From: an uncultured Verrucomicrobiales bacterium | Lineage (GTDB): Bacteria > Verrucomicrobiota > Verrucomicrobiia > Verrucomicrobiales > DEV007 | Assembly: GCA_943789025.1 (NCBI GenBank) | Contig: CALSSN010000008.1 | Location: 1 to 64,000 of the forward strand | Direction: 5' to 3' | DNA length: 64,000 nt | In this document: piece by piece, positions 25,664-35,054 of the stretch | Position numbering within the stretch: the first letter of the stretch is position 1 | Layout: every line of letters starts with the position of its first letter | Translations under genes and position numbers: made by a program | Notes under the pieces: model-generated | Told to the model about the DNA's origin: nothing | What the model saw: only the letters and a program-made list of their open reading frames with translations | Database searches by the model: none

Positions 25664-27142
25664 CTACTCTCTTCTTTTCAACTGGGGGAAAAGCACAACG
25701 TCACGGATACTGGCTGCTCCCGTGAGCATCATCACGAGACGGTCGATGCCGATGCCGACGCCACCGGCTGGAGGCATGCCGTATTCGAGAGCGAGAAGAA
25801 AGTCCTCGTCAACTTTCTGGGTTTCCTCCCCGGCCTGGTGCTTGAGACGCGAGCGCTGCGCGTCGGGGTCGTTGAGCTCGGAATAGCCGGGACTGATTTC
25901 CTGGCCATTGATGATCAGTTCATAGACATCGACGAGAGATCCGTCTTCGGCGTTCTGCTTGGCAAGGGGCACAAGTTCTTTGGGGACGTGGGTGACGAAG
26001 CACGGATCGAAGGTTTTTTCTTCGACGAGTTTCTCAAAGACCTGTTGAGTCACCTCGTAGTCTTCCATGGCCTCGGAGATCTCGATGCCAAGCTCCTGGC
26101 ATCGGGTGCGCCGCTGCTCCGGCGAATAACTGAACCAATCGGAGTCGATTTCCTTGATGCAGTCACGGTAGGCCCTCCGCTTCCACGGGCGCTGAAGGTT
26201 GATGCTGCGAATTGTATTTCCTTCTTCGTCGTGGTGTTCGACCTGAAGGCCGCCGCAGAAGTTCTCGGCAAGGTGGCAGATCATTTCTTCGACCATGTCA
26301 GCCATGGCAGGGAAGTCTGCGCAGGCCTGGTAGATTTCGAGCATGGTGAACTCGGGATTGTGCCGCCGCGAGATCCCCTCATTCCTGAAGCTGCGGTTGA
26401 GTTCGAAGATCTTCGTTAAGCCGCCCACCATCAGTCGTTTCAAAAACAGCTCAGGAGCGATGCGAAGATACATGTCCATCCCTAAAGCATTGTGGTGGGT
26501 TTCGAAGGGCTGAGCGGCTGCGCCACCCGCCACGTCCTGGAGCATGGGAGTCTCGACTTCGAGGAATCCGCGTGCTTCAAGAAACCGGCGAATTTCCGCG
26601 ATGATCTGGCAGCGTTGTAGGAATATCTTCGTGCTTTCAGGATTGGCGATGAGATCGAGGTAGCGTTGGCGGTATTTAATTTCCCGATCGACGACCCCAT
26701 GAAATTTGTCTGGCAGCGGGCGGAGTGCTTTCGAGAGGACGGTAAGAGTTTCGATGTTGATCGTGGGCTCTCCGACTTTGGTGGTAAAGGTCTTCCCGCT
26801 GACACCTACCCAATCTCCGATATCGAGCATTTTAGTGAAAACGTCGAAGGCCTCGTCGCCCACTCCTTTCTTGTTGAGATAGCATTGGATGCGCCCGTGA
26901 GCGTTGGCGATGTCGAAGAACTGGCTCTTTCCCATGTCACGTCGGGAAGTGATACGCCCTGCCACCGAGACGAGAGAGTCCTCCGTGAAGTTGGACTTGA
27001 GATCCGAAATTTCATGGGTGGTAGAGAAATACTGCCCGAAGGGGTCGATCCCGGCTTCTTTGAGAAGTTCGAGTTTATCTCTCCGAATCTGGAGGAGTTC
27101 GGATTCCGCGATTGGTTCGTGGGGCTCTTGGTTCTCGGACAT
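25664..27142 (-). CDS. lysS: Lysyl-tRNA synthetase, class II
   Basis: A 492-residue class II enzyme that attaches lysine to tRNA-Lys. The N-terminal OB-fold (VSVAGRITSRRDMGKSQFFDI and IQCYLNKKGVG) binds the anticodon. The catalytic domain has motif 1 (EIRRFLEARGFLEVETPML), motif 2 (FELNRSFRNEGISRRHNPEFTMLEIYQA) and motif 3 (EYGMPPAGGVGIGIDRLVMMLTGA). The ATG at 27142 (MSENQEPHEPIAESE) is taken rather than a start 213 bp further upstream, whose extension is not lysS-like. The gene is divergent from the RmlD-type reductase gene. It has no linked accessory gene. Confidence 0.95.
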   Translation of the reverse strand: MSENQEPHEPIAESELLQIRRDKLELLKEAGIDPFGQYFSTTHEISDLKSNFTEDSLVSVAGRITSRRDMGKSQFFDIANAHGRIQCYLNKKGVGDEAFDVFTKMLDIGDWVGVSGKTFTTKVGEPTINIETLTVLSKALRPLPDKFHGVVDREIKYRQRYLDLIANPESTKIFLQRCQIIAEIRRFLEARGFLEVETPMLQDVAGGAAAQPFETHHNALGMDMYLRIAPELFLKRLMVGGLTKIFELNRSFRNEGISRRHNPEFTMLEIYQACADFPAMADMVEEMICHLAENFCGGLQVEHHDEEGNTIRSINLQRPWKRRAYRDCIKEIDSDWFSYSPEQRRTRCQELGIEISEAMEDYEVTQQVFEKLVEEKTFDPCFVTHVPKELVPLAKQNAEDGSLVDVYELIINGQEISPGYSELNDPDAQRSRLKHQAGEETQKVDEDFLLALEYGMPPAGGVGIGIDRLVMMLTGAASIRDVVLFPQLKRRE

Positions 27143-27335
27143 GATCGTTAGGAACAATAAATCGGGCGCAAACAACCACCGATCACAAGAATGACCAAGG
27201 GAAAAACCATTTCGTTTTGTCTGGGCGCTCGGAGCATGGGCTCCTGAAGCGGCAGAGACATGGCTCAGGTAAGCGAAGAGCGAAACAAAAGAGGTGCTAC
27301 TTGAGGAATAGCAGATACCTCTCCATAGTGGCGCG

Positions 27336-28241
27336 GTGTCGTCGAAGAAGTACATTGTTACCGGCCTTAGTGGGCTGCTTGGTTCTCATTTCAAAGCGAG
27401 GTGCGAAGGCTCCTGTGATCTGATTCCTCTCGATCTCGGGAGCGGGGTCGATGTCACGAACTCTGCGCAAGTCGAAGCGCTGCTAGGGAAGCATGCGGAT
27501 GCCAATGCAGTTCTACATCTTGCCGCATTCACTGATGTCTCGGCTGCGAGCGCCGAGCGAGGGGACAAAGACAGTCTCTGTTATCAGTTAAATGTGACAG
27601 GTTCGGAGAATGTGGCTCGGTCTGCGGAGAGGCATGGGCTGCATCTGGTGCATGTTTCCACGGACTTTGTTTTCGATGGTGCCAAAGAAGAGGGCGAATA
27701 CTTCGAAGACGATCTACCCCATCCAATTGAATGGTATGGAGAAACAAAATTTCTCGCCGAGGAGAAGGTGCGAGGTTCAGGCGTTTCAGCGACCATCATG
27801 AGAACAGCCTTCCCGTATTTCTGTGGCGAAGGAGTCCGCAAGGACATGGTCGGGAACATGCGGGAAAAGCTCGCCTCGGGAGAGAAGTTGAAGCTTTTCG
27901 ATGATCAGGTGATCACGCCGACCTTCGGCGGGGACATCGTAGCGGCGCTTCATCTGCTGGCGGAGACTTGTCCCGCGGGGGAGATTTTTCACGTGATGGG
28001 CGCGACGAGCCTGAGTCCTTATCAGTTCGGGCTTGCCGTGGCTGAGGTCTTTGACCTCGATTCCAAGCAATTGGAAGCGAGCTCGATGGTCGATTATTTA
28101 AAAATTGATGCCAGGCCGCGGCAGAGATTCCTGAGGATCTCGAATAAGAAGTACAGTGATTTTGCTGAAGAGAATGGAGTGAGACGGCCGTTGGGAGTGA
28201 AGGACGGGTTGCTCGAGGTCCTGCATTCATTGGCGGGGTAG
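27336..28241 (+). CDS. RmlD-like NAD(P)-dependent sugar nucleotide reductase/epimerase, 301 aa
   Basis: A Rossmann-fold extended SDR of the RmlD (dTDP-4-dehydrorhamnose reductase) type. KKYIVTGLSGLLGSHF is the nucleotide-binding loop, DVTNSAQVEALLG and VLHLAAFTDV follow, and STDFVFDGAKEEGEYFEDD and PIEWYGETKFLAEE contain the catalytic Thr/Ser and YxxxK. The start is GTG. The rest of an rml pathway (RmlA, B, C) is not in this window, so the exact substrate is uncertain. Some RmlD-like proteins are instead methionine adenosyltransferase regulatory subunit homologues. The gene is intact. Confidence 0.75.
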   Translation: MSSKKYIVTGLSGLLGSHFKARCEGSCDLIPLDLGSGVDVTNSAQVEALLGKHADANAVLHLAAFTDVSAASAERGDKDSLCYQLNVTGSENVARSAERHGLHLVHVSTDFVFDGAKEEGEYFEDDLPHPIEWYGETKFLAEEKVRGSGVSATIMRTAFPYFCGEGVRKDMVGNMREKLASGEKLKLFDDQVITPTFGGDIVAALHLLAETCPAGEIFHVMGATSLSPYQFGLAVAEVFDLDSKQLEASSMVDYLKIDARPRQRFLRISNKKYSDFAEENGVRRPLGVKDGLLEVLHSLAG

Positions 28242-28626
28242 CACCGGACCGAGGCCGAGAACAATGGCAAGGCGAGGAAAAGTGCACACGATCCTGCTGG
28301 CGCACTTTGATTTCTGCAGATCAAAACGATTGCGAGTGCGATGAGAAGGATGCAGGGGTCGTCGGTCAAGTTCGAGGATGCTATTGATCATCTCGAGCAA
28401 AATTACCCTGCGCAACAGCGCTCTTCGACAGAACGGCGGAGGCGGACCTGCGCGTTTGCCGTTTCCGGGCAGTAAGCCATGTGTTTTTCGACATGGAAAG
28501 CGGTTGCCAAATTGCTTTTCTCCCTTAGCCTACGCGTCCAACTCTGGCCTGTTGGCGCCCCACTGCCAGTTCTTCGGGGCAACAGTCGGCATCAGGATTA
28601 ACCAAACAACCTAACACTTAACCAGC
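28242..28626 (+). other. Leader region of rpsA without a recognisable gene
   Basis: A 385-bp gap between the reductase stop and rpsA. A perfect 6-bp hairpin (CCATGT ... ACATGG, 28477-28496) lies about 130 bp before the rpsA start. Small frames on the minus strand encode a hydrophobic stretch (CILLIALAIVLICRN) but no supported gene. A promoter and a 5' untranslated region are expected here. Ribosomal protein S1 represses its own translation in other bacteria, but no such element can be claimed from the sequence. Confidence 0.3.
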
Positions 28627-30336
28627 ATGCACATGATCGCTGAATCAGCAGACCCAGCTCTCCTTGAGCTTATCGATAACAATTTTAATGAGTTTCGCGA
28701 GGGATCAATCGTCAAAGGGATGATCCTCGAAATCAAACAGCAAGTCGTCCTCGTCGACATTGGCTACAAGTCCGAGGGAGCCATCGCAATCAGCGAGTTC
28801 GAAGACGAGGAGTTTGAAGTGGGTGATGAGATCGAAGTCTATCTTGATCGCCTGGAAAATGACGAGGGCATGGTCGTGCTCTCGAAAGAAAAAGCCGCCC
28901 ACAAGCAGAATTGGGACAAGATTATCGGCGTATTCAAGGAAGGTGGTCTGGTCAAAGGCAAGATCAAGGCGGTCGTCAAAGGCGGCCTGATGGTCAACGT
29001 CGGAGTGGAGGCTTTCCTGCCCGGTTCTCAGATTGACATCATTCCACCAAGAGATCTCAACGAATACGTAGGCAAAGTGTTTGAGTTTAAGATCGTCAAG
29101 ATCAATGACGATCGAAAAAATATCGTTGTCTCTCGCCGTGAAGTCATCGAGCAGGAGCGCTCCGAGCAGCGTGCGGCATTCCTCGATTCGGTCAACATCG
29201 GCGACAAGGTCGAGGGGATTGTCAAAAATATCACCGATTTCGGTGTCTTCGTAGACCTCTCGGGAATGGATGGCCTGCTTCATATCACTGATATGAGCTG
29301 GGGTCGCATCAACCACCCAAGTGAGATGGTCGCCATTGGTCAGATGGTGGCAGTGCAGATTCTGGATGTAAACCGTGAGCGGGAGCGGGTCTCACTGGGG
29401 CTCAAGCAGATGCAGAGCAACCCCTGGGAAAACATCACTGCGCGCTACCCTGTCGACAGCAAAGTGCGCGGAAAGATCACCAAACTCGTTCCTTACGGTG
29501 CCTTTGTGGAACTGGAAGAAGGCGTCGAGGGTCTGGTACACGTTTCCGAACTCTCTTGGGTCAAGCGCATCACTCGTCCCTCGGATGTGCTTACTCAAGG
29601 CGATGAGATCGAGGCGGTTGTTCTCGGAGTCAATACCGAGGAGCAGAAAATTTCACTCGGCGTACGGCAACTCGACACCAACCCATGGGATGACATCGAT
29701 GGGCGATACCCGATTGGCAGCACGATCAAGGGCAAAGTGCGTAACCTCACGGCATATGGCGCCTTCATCGAGATGGAGGACGGCATTGATGGCATGATCC
29801 ACGTGTCCGATCTGAGTTGGACCAGAAAGATCAATCACCCTTCCGAAATTCTGAAGAAGGGCGAGGAAATCGAGGCGCAGGTCATCGAGATCGACAAGCA
29901 GAACCAGCGCGTCAGCCTGGGCGTCAAACAACTTGAGTCGGATCCATGGAGTGAGATTGATACCCGCTTTAAAGTTGGTGACCTCGTTAACGGGAAGGTG
30001 GCAAAAATCGCCAGCTTTGGAGCCTTCGTCGAGTTGGAGGGTGATATCGACGGGCTGGTCCATATCTCCCAGCTGTCTGAAGGTCATGTGGCGAAAGTTA
30101 AAGACGTGATAAAGATCGGCGATCCTGTGGAGGCTCGTGTGATCAAGGTGGATAAAGTGGAGCGGAGAATTGGTCTCTCGATCAAAGCTGCGAACTACAG
30201 CGAAGAAGACCTTCAGCGCGAGACGCAAGCCTTCGAGGCACTTCGGCCAAGCACGGATATGGTGGGTCTGGAACAGGCCTTCAATCTTTCCGAGTGGACT
30301 CCCGGAGGAGCTGCTGAGCAGGAAGAGCAGAGTTAA
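28627..30336 (+). CDS. rpsA: 30S ribosomal protein S1
   Basis: A 569-residue protein with six S1 (OB-fold) repeats. The recurring unit reads GxIVKGxIxxIxxxGAFVELxxGVEGLVHxSxLS, for example GSIVKGMILEIKQQVVLVDIGYKSEG in the first, FGVFVDLSGMDGLLHITDMSWGRINHPSE in the third, and later repeats with YGAFVELEEGVEGLVHVSELSW. Repeats one and two diverge most, as usual, since they bind the ribosome while the others bind mRNA. Length matches the long six-repeat form. Two ATGs (28627 and 28633) are close together; the first is used. A strong terminator follows at 30393. Confidence 0.95.
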   Translation: MHMIAESADPALLELIDNNFNEFREGSIVKGMILEIKQQVVLVDIGYKSEGAIAISEFEDEEFEVGDEIEVYLDRLENDEGMVVLSKEKAAHKQNWDKIIGVFKEGGLVKGKIKAVVKGGLMVNVGVEAFLPGSQIDIIPPRDLNEYVGKVFEFKIVKINDDRKNIVVSRREVIEQERSEQRAAFLDSVNIGDKVEGIVKNITDFGVFVDLSGMDGLLHITDMSWGRINHPSEMVAIGQMVAVQILDVNRERERVSLGLKQMQSNPWENITARYPVDSKVRGKITKLVPYGAFVELEEGVEGLVHVSELSWVKRITRPSDVLTQGDEIEAVVLGVNTEEQKISLGVRQLDTNPWDDIDGRYPIGSTIKGKVRNLTAYGAFIEMEDGIDGMIHVSDLSWTRKINHPSEILKKGEEIEAQVIEIDKQNQRVSLGVKQLESDPWSEIDTRFKVGDLVNGKVAKIASFGAFVELEGDIDGLVHISQLSEGHVAKVKDVIKIGDPVEARVIKVDKVERRIGLSIKAANYSEEDLQRETQAFEALRPSTDMVGLEQAFNLSEWTPGGAAEQEEQS

Positions 30337-30360
30337 GCTTTTACCCGAGCGCTCTATGAC

Positions 30361-30430
30361 CCCTTCTTTTTTGGGAGAAGGGAGAAATGAACAAAAAAAT
30401 CCTGCCCCGAATCCGGGGCAGGATTTTTTG
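30361..30430 (+). terminator. Rho-independent terminator after rpsA
   Basis: The stem ATCCTGCCCCG ... CGGGGCAGGAT (30398-30425) is followed by a run of T (TTTTTTGTTTT), a textbook intrinsic terminator. A weaker hairpin (CCCTTCT ... AGAAGGG, 30361-30382) precedes it. The A-run on the left means it may also act on the other strand. Confidence 0.9.
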
Positions 30431-30549
30431 TTTTGAGGGCAAGGCTGAAAGCTTATTTTTAATTAGAATAATTATTGATAAATACAAGAAGGCCGTTAAG
30501 GTTATAAATCGTGGTCGAGAAAAATTCACACTGTGCCAGTCCTTTGCCC

Positions 30550-30951
30550 ATGCCGGTGCTTCCGGGTGGCATGCGGATGACGACGCAAAGACGTGAGGTC
30601 TACGAAGTTGTGGCAACAAGTTGCGACCATCCCTGCGCTGGCATGGTCTTTGATCGCGTCAAAAAGCGGGCTCCGTCTATTTCCCTGGCGACGGTGTATA
30701 ACGTCCTCGAGACCCTGAGTCGTTGTGGCCTTATCAAGCAGATCAACGTCGATCGCGATGCCACCCGCTACTGTCCTAATCTAGAAGATCATGCGCATTT
30801 TTACTGCGAAGCATGTGGTGAGGTGACCGATATTTATCGGAAGGGGCAGGGCAACATTGAAAAACGATGGGAGCTCCCGGACGGCGCCCGTGTCACTGCG
30901 GTTGATGTAGCCCTTAAGGGGCGCTGCCCGCGATGTGTCGAAAAGTCCTGA
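30550..30951 (+). CDS. Fur/PerR family metal- or redox-responsive repressor (133 aa)
   Basis: A winged-helix DNA-binding domain (RMTTQRREVYEVVATS, HPCAGMVFDRVKKRAPSISLATVYNVLETLSRCGLIKQI) precedes a dimerisation domain with HAHFYCEACGEVTDI and CPRC. Two CxxC pairs would form the structural zinc site of the Fur family. The His-x-His (DHAHFYC) contributes to the regulatory metal site. The start is uncertain: ATG 30550 gives MPVLPGGMRMTTQ, while a GTG at 30511 adds 13 residues. It lies 54 bp upstream of sufC on the same strand, which suggests it may control the Suf operon or respond to iron or peroxide; that is inference. Confidence 0.85.
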   Translation: MPVLPGGMRMTTQRREVYEVVATSCDHPCAGMVFDRVKKRAPSISLATVYNVLETLSRCGLIKQINVDRDATRYCPNLEDHAHFYCEACGEVTDIYRKGQGNIEKRWELPDGARVTAVDVALKGRCPRCVEKS

Positions 30952-31005
30952 ACCTGAACGCGCCTGCTGATAAAACCTATAAAATTTTGTAACCCGACAA
31001 TCCGT

Positions 31006-31758
31006 ATGAGTCTTCTTATCACCGACCTTCACGCCGCTATCGACGGCACTGAAATTCTTAAAGGCCTGAATCTTGAAGTCCCGAAAGGCGAGGTCCATGC
31101 AATCATGGGGCCGAATGGCTCTGGGAAGTCAACCCTCGCCAAGGTTCTCGCCGGCCACGAGGATTACCAGGTCACAAGCGGGAGTGTCAGCATGGACAAT
31201 CAGGATCTTTTTGCCATGGAGGTCGATGAAAGATCCCGGGCAGGATTTTTCCTCGCTTTTCAATATCCAGCTGAGATCCCAGGGGTTTCGAATGCGAACT
31301 TCCTCCGTGCCGCTCTCCAAGCCCGTATGCCGAAAGGCGAGGATCTCGATGCGGTAGAATTCTACAAAGAGATGCGCGATAAGATGGGGAAGCTGGGGAT
31401 GGACCAGAAGTTTACGGGTCGGGCGGTTAACGAGGGCTTCTCGGGAGGCGAAAAAAAGCGTAATGAGATCCTCCAGCTGATGATGCTTGCCCCAAGTTAC
31501 GCGGTACTCGACGAGACCGATTCGGGCCTCGATATTGATGCCCTCAAGGTTGTGGCTGAAGGGGTCAATACGATGCGCTCGCCTGCGAGAGGCTTCCTCG
31601 TCATCACCCATTACCAGCGCCTGCTCGATTACATTGTCCCAGATGTGGTCCACGTCATGGCGGACGGAAAAATTGTTAAGACAGGCGGGAAAGATCTAGC
31701 TCTGGAATTGGAAGAGAAGGGCTACGACTGGGTCAAAGAGGAACTGGTCACCTCGTAA
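31006..31758 (+). CDS. sufC: Fe-S cluster assembly ATPase SufC
   Basis: A 250-residue ABC-type ATPase of the SufBCD scaffold. The Walker A is GPNGSGKST (near residue 33), the signature [13 protein letters not shown] is the SufC form of LSGGQ, and the Walker B is [12 protein letters not shown]. The H-loop TVTH-type position reads [10 protein letters not shown]. It is soluble and drives conformational change of SufB and SufD during cluster assembly. It is the first of three suf genes on the plus strand, 59 bp before sufB. SufS and SufE/U are not in this window. Confidence 0.97.
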   Translation: MSLLITDLHAAIDGTEILKGLNLEVPKGEVHAIMGPNGSGKSTLAKVLAGHEDYQVTSGSVSMDNQDLFAMEVDERSRAGFFLAFQYPAEIPGVSNANFLRAALQARMPKGEDLDAVEFYKEMRDKMGKLGMDQKFTGRAVNEGFSGGEKKRNEILQLMMLAPSYAVLDETDSGLDIDALKVVAEGVNTMRSPARGFLVITHYQRLLDYIVPDVVHVMADGKIVKTGGKDLALELEEKGYDWVKEELVTS

Positions 31759-31817
31759 GTCATTTTATTTCATCCTATACATTTCTGCTCATCCGGGCAC
31801 TACCAAATCATTCAGCT

Positions 31818-33239
31818 ATGGACAAAGAATCCCAGACAGTTACAGCGATCGCCGAGGAGAAAGACACGGTCGGTGATTTTACCTTTCCTGAGCGCAACAA
31901 GTTTGATGCCGGATATGGATTGAGCGAAGCCACCGTCGACTACATCTGTGATGTCAAAAACGATCCCGACTGGGTGCGTGATTTTCGCAAGAAAGCCCTG
32001 CGTATTTTCGAAGAGAAGCCCATGCCTACTCACTGGGCGACAAAGGATCTCGAAACGATCAACTTTGACAAGATCCGCTACTACCTCTCTGACGGTGAAC
32101 GTCCCAAGCGCTCGTGGGATGAGGTCCCCGATGACATCAAAGAGACCTTCGAGCGACTTGGAATTCCCGAGCAGGAGCGCGCATTCCTCGCCGGGGTCGA
32201 GGCACAGTTTGATTCTGAGGCGGCATATTCCAATGTGAAGGACGCTGTCTCCGAGCAGGGGGTGATCTTTGTCAACTCCGCTGAGGGTCTGAAAGAGCAT
32301 GAAGAAGTCTTTCGCCCATGGTTCGGCAAGGTGATCCCCTCCTCGGACAATAAGTTCTCGGCCCTTAACAGCGCTGTCTTCTCAGGGGGCTCGTTCATTT
32401 ACGTTCCTCCGGGAGTCAAGGTGACCCACCCGCTGCAGGCTTATTTCCGGATCAATTCCGAGAACTTCGGCCAGTTCGAGCGCACCCTCATCATCGTCGA
32501 CGAAGGTGCCGAGCTCACTTACATGGAAGGTTGTACCGCGCCGAAGTTTGAGACGGCCACTCTCCACTCTGCGGTTGTCGAACTGGTGGCCATGAAAGAT
32601 GCCAAGCTCCAATATATCACAGTTCAGAATTGGAGCAGTAATGTCTTTAATCTTGTCACCAAGCGCGGAATCGCTCACGAAAATGCAGAAGTGCGTTGGA
32701 TCGACTGCAATATCGGCTCTCGGCTGACAATGAAGTATCCCGGAGTGGTGATGAAAGGTAAAGGCGCCCGCGGAGAAGTCGTCTCGATCGCCCTAGCCAA
32801 CGATGGTCAGCACCAGGACACCGGCGCCAAGATGATTCACGCAGCGGATAACACCACTTCGAACGTGGTCTCCAAATCGATCTCAGTCGGCGAAGGGCGA
32901 TCCACTTACCGCGGACAGGTGCACATCCCCAAGCACCTGAAAGGCTGTGTGAACAATACCGAGTGCGATGCACTTCTCATCAACTCGAAGTCGAAGACAG
33001 ATACCTACCCTGCGATCAGCGTAAAAGGAAATAAGCACGCCACACAGCACGAGGCTTCCGTCTCACAGGTCAGTGAAGAGCAGATTTTTTACATGCAGCA
33101 GCGTGGGCTCTCCGAGGCCGAAGCCATGTCCCTGTCTGTGAATGGTTTCGTCAATGACCTTGTGCGTGAGTTTCCGATGGAATACAGCGTTGAGTTGAAG
33201 CGTCTGATCGACCTCGAAATGGAGGGGAGCGTGGGTTAG
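31818..33239 (+). CDS. sufB: Fe-S cluster assembly protein SufB
   Basis: A 473-residue core scaffold protein. The N-terminal segment [35 protein letters not shown] is typical of SufB, followed by the right-handed beta-helix with [35 protein letters not shown] and the conserved end [37 protein letters not shown] cysteine in YMEGC is near the position of the cluster-accepting residue. Length is normal. It pairs with SufD and SufC; the genes are adjacent and on the same strand. Confidence 0.97.
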   Translation: MDKESQTVTAIAEEKDTVGDFTFPERNKFDAGYGLSEATVDYICDVKNDPDWVRDFRKKALRIFEEKPMPTHWATKDLETINFDKIRYYLSDGERPKRSWDEVPDDIKETFERLGIPEQERAFLAGVEAQFDSEAAYSNVKDAVSEQGVIFVNSAEGLKEHEEVFRPWFGKVIPSSDNKFSALNSAVFSGGSFIYVPPGVKVTHPLQAYFRINSENFGQFERTLIIVDEGAELTYMEGCTAPKFETATLHSAVVELVAMKDAKLQYITVQNWSSNVFNLVTKRGIAHENAEVRWIDCNIGSRLTMKYPGVVMKGKGARGEVVSIALANDGQHQDTGAKMIHAADNTTSNVVSKSISVGEGRSTYRGQVHIPKHLKGCVNNTECDALLINSKSKTDTYPAISVKGNKHATQHEASVSQVSEEQIFYMQQRGLSEAEAMSLSVNGFVNDLVREFPMEYSVELKRLIDLEMEGSVG

Positions 33240-33325
33240 CCCATGGATATCACGGTGTCGGGGGTTCGCTCGATGCTTTCGATTCTCGAAAAAAGTAAAA
33301 CCAATCTCTTCCGAAGCCACTGCAA

Positions 33326-34585
33326 ATGTCCCTCACTGCGACACCATCCATCTTTGAAGTCCATCCGGACTGTGAGGATTCCGCGCCGGTATGGCTTGCG
33401 GAAGCCCGCAATGAGGCCTGGGAGCGCTTCACTTCCCTGCCCATGCCTGGCCCGAAGGATGAGCCATGGCGATTTGCCGGAATTCGGAAGATGGCGCTCG
33501 AAGGATTCGGTGCTGCGCAGGCTGTTGAGGGGTCTGTTGGGGGAGATGAAAATGCTTTTGTCTTCGTGAACAACCGGCTGACTCAAAGGCCGAAGCCATC
33601 TCAAAATGGCGTAATTGTCTGCACGATCAGTGAAGCAGCAGAACAGCATGGCGAACTTTTTCGGCGGTTTTTTCATGCGCAGGGAGCACCGCTCGGCTCG
33701 GAAAAGTTCCAGCAGCTTCATCTCGCCAGTAAGCAGTCAGGGGTTTTTGTTTTTGTCCCGCGAGGAACTGTTGTGGAAGCCCCGATTGTCGTGGAACACT
33801 GGGTGGGTGAAGGCGCAGTTTTCCCTTACACACTGGTGGTTGCTGAGGAAAATTCCGAGGTGACGGTGATCGACCGGATGCGCTCATTGGATGACACCGG
33901 AGCGGGGTTTGCGCTCGGTCTCTTTGATCTTTATGCCGCTGAGGGCGCACATGTGCACTACCTGCGCTCGCAGAACCTCAATCTTGCCAGCCGTTCGCTG
34001 GCGGTGGGTTCCAGTGTTGTCGGTCGTGGGGCTGATGTGAAGAGCCTATTGCTCAACCTCGGCTGTGGCTGGTCAAGGAACGAGCATGTCAGCTACCTGA
34101 ACGGCGAAGCAGCCAACAGTGACATGCTAGCGGTGAGCATTCCTACGGGAGAACAGGAGTGCGACCAGCGCACTTTCCAGCACCATCGGGCTGAGCACAC
34201 GACCAGTGATCTCCTCTTTAAGAACGTGCTCTATGACAAATCGAAATCGGTCTTTGGGGGTCTGATCCTCGTTGACGAAGGTGCTCACCACACCGACGCC
34301 TACCAGACCTGCCGCAATCTTATTCTCAGTGATACTGCCGAGGCGCATTCAATGCCGGGATTGGAAATCAATGCCGACCAAGTAAGGTGCAGCCACGGTG
34401 CCACCACCGGGCAGATCGGCGAGGAGGAGGTTTTTTACCTGATGGCACGAGGCATACCAGGCCCGGATGCGCGGCGTCTGATTGCTCTGGGTTTTGCCCT
34501 CGATGTGTTGGAGAAAATCTCTGATCAACGAATTCAATCCGAAGCCGCCACCGCTCTGGAAGCGAAGTTCGCGGATCTTTTCTAA
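33326..34585 (+). CDS. sufD: Fe-S cluster assembly protein SufD
   Basis: A 419-residue SufD homologue: a shorter N-terminal helical part (DEPWRFAGIRKMALEGF) is followed by the beta-helix (GVFVFVPRGTVVEAPIVVEHW, HVSYLNGEAANSDMLAV) and the end FYLMARGIPGPDARRLIALGFALDVLEKI. The H-x-x-x-D region (FQHHRAEHTTSDLLFKNVLYDKSKSVFGGLILVDEGAHHTDAYQ) carries the conserved histidine of SufD. It forms a heterodimer with SufB. The gene starts 86 bp after sufB ends. A G+C-rich hairpin follows at 34594-34612. Confidence 0.95.
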   Translation: MSLTATPSIFEVHPDCEDSAPVWLAEARNEAWERFTSLPMPGPKDEPWRFAGIRKMALEGFGAAQAVEGSVGGDENAFVFVNNRLTQRPKPSQNGVIVCTISEAAEQHGELFRRFFHAQGAPLGSEKFQQLHLASKQSGVFVFVPRGTVVEAPIVVEHWVGEGAVFPYTLVVAEENSEVTVIDRMRSLDDTGAGFALGLFDLYAAEGAHVHYLRSQNLNLASRSLAVGSSVVGRGADVKSLLLNLGCGWSRNEHVSYLNGEAANSDMLAVSIPTGEQECDQRTFQHHRAEHTTSDLLFKNVLYDKSKSVFGGLILVDEGAHHTDAYQTCRNLILSDTAEAHSMPGLEINADQVRCSHGATTGQIGEEEVFYLMARGIPGPDARRLIALGFALDVLEKISDQRIQSEAATALEAKFADLF

Positions 34586-34593
34586 AAAAACGC

Positions 34594-34612
34594 GGCGCGC
34601 TCCGGGCGCGCC
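34594..34612. terminator. G+C-rich hairpin between sufD and the glutaredoxin gene
   Basis: Stem GGCGCGC (34594-34600) with GCGCGCC (34606-34612), loop TCCGG. On the plus strand no T-run follows; on the minus strand the hairpin ends in a run of T (from the A-run at 34584-34590). It may attenuate or stabilise the suf message rather than end it. Confidence 0.45.
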
Positions 34613-34650
34613 TCCTTGAACCCATCCAAACCAAAAACCTGAAGAGAGCA

Positions 34651-35040
34651 ATGAGCAACACAAGTCAGCCCGAAATCACCTGTTACCTGAAGACCTACTG
34701 TGGTTGGAGCGAAGGAGTCCGCGCGATCATGAGAAAATATGACCTCAAATTTGAGGAAAAAGACATCATCGCAAACCCCGCATTCCGTTGGGAGATGGAG
34801 CAGAAAAGCGGACAACCGCTGAGCCCGTGCGTTATCATCGACGGGAAGATGCTCGCTGATGTTTCAGGCGATGAGGTCGAAGCGTGGATGACCGAAAACA
34901 ACTACTTCCAGAAAAGTGATACCGATGCCGATGCGCCGACTGACTCTGCCTGCACCGACGAAGAGCATGCCGAGATGGAGCGCCAGGCAGCAGCAGCAGA
35001 GTTTGGCCAGACAGGGACGATTAAGATTATTCGGGAATAA
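34651..35040 (+). CDS. Glutaredoxin-like protein with CGWS active site (129 aa)
   Basis: A thioredoxin-fold protein starting ITCYLKTYCGWSEGVRAIMRKYDL. The active site is C-G-W-S, a monothiol arrangement close to the CGFS of Fe-S-carrying glutaredoxins; the second cysteine of a dithiol glutaredoxin is absent. The cis-proline loop (PLSPCVIIDG) and GDEVEAWM helix complete the fold, followed by an acidic C-terminal extension of about 40 residues with Asp/Ala repeats. The position directly after sufCBD fits a role in carrying or storing Fe-S clusters, which is known for CGFS proteins. The W in the motif is unusual. Confidence 0.75.
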   Translation: MSNTSQPEITCYLKTYCGWSEGVRAIMRKYDLKFEEKDIIANPAFRWEMEQKSGQPLSPCVIIDGKMLADVSGDEVEAWMTENNYFQKSDTDADAPTDSACTDEEHAEMERQAAAAEFGQTGTIKIIRE

Positions 35041-35054
35041 TTCAGGAGAGAAAA

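Noticed and set aside
28094..28415. Short hydrophobic ORFs in the rpsA leader
   Set aside because: Overlapping frames on the minus strand, partly antisense to the RmlD-like gene, with no ribosome-binding site or family match.
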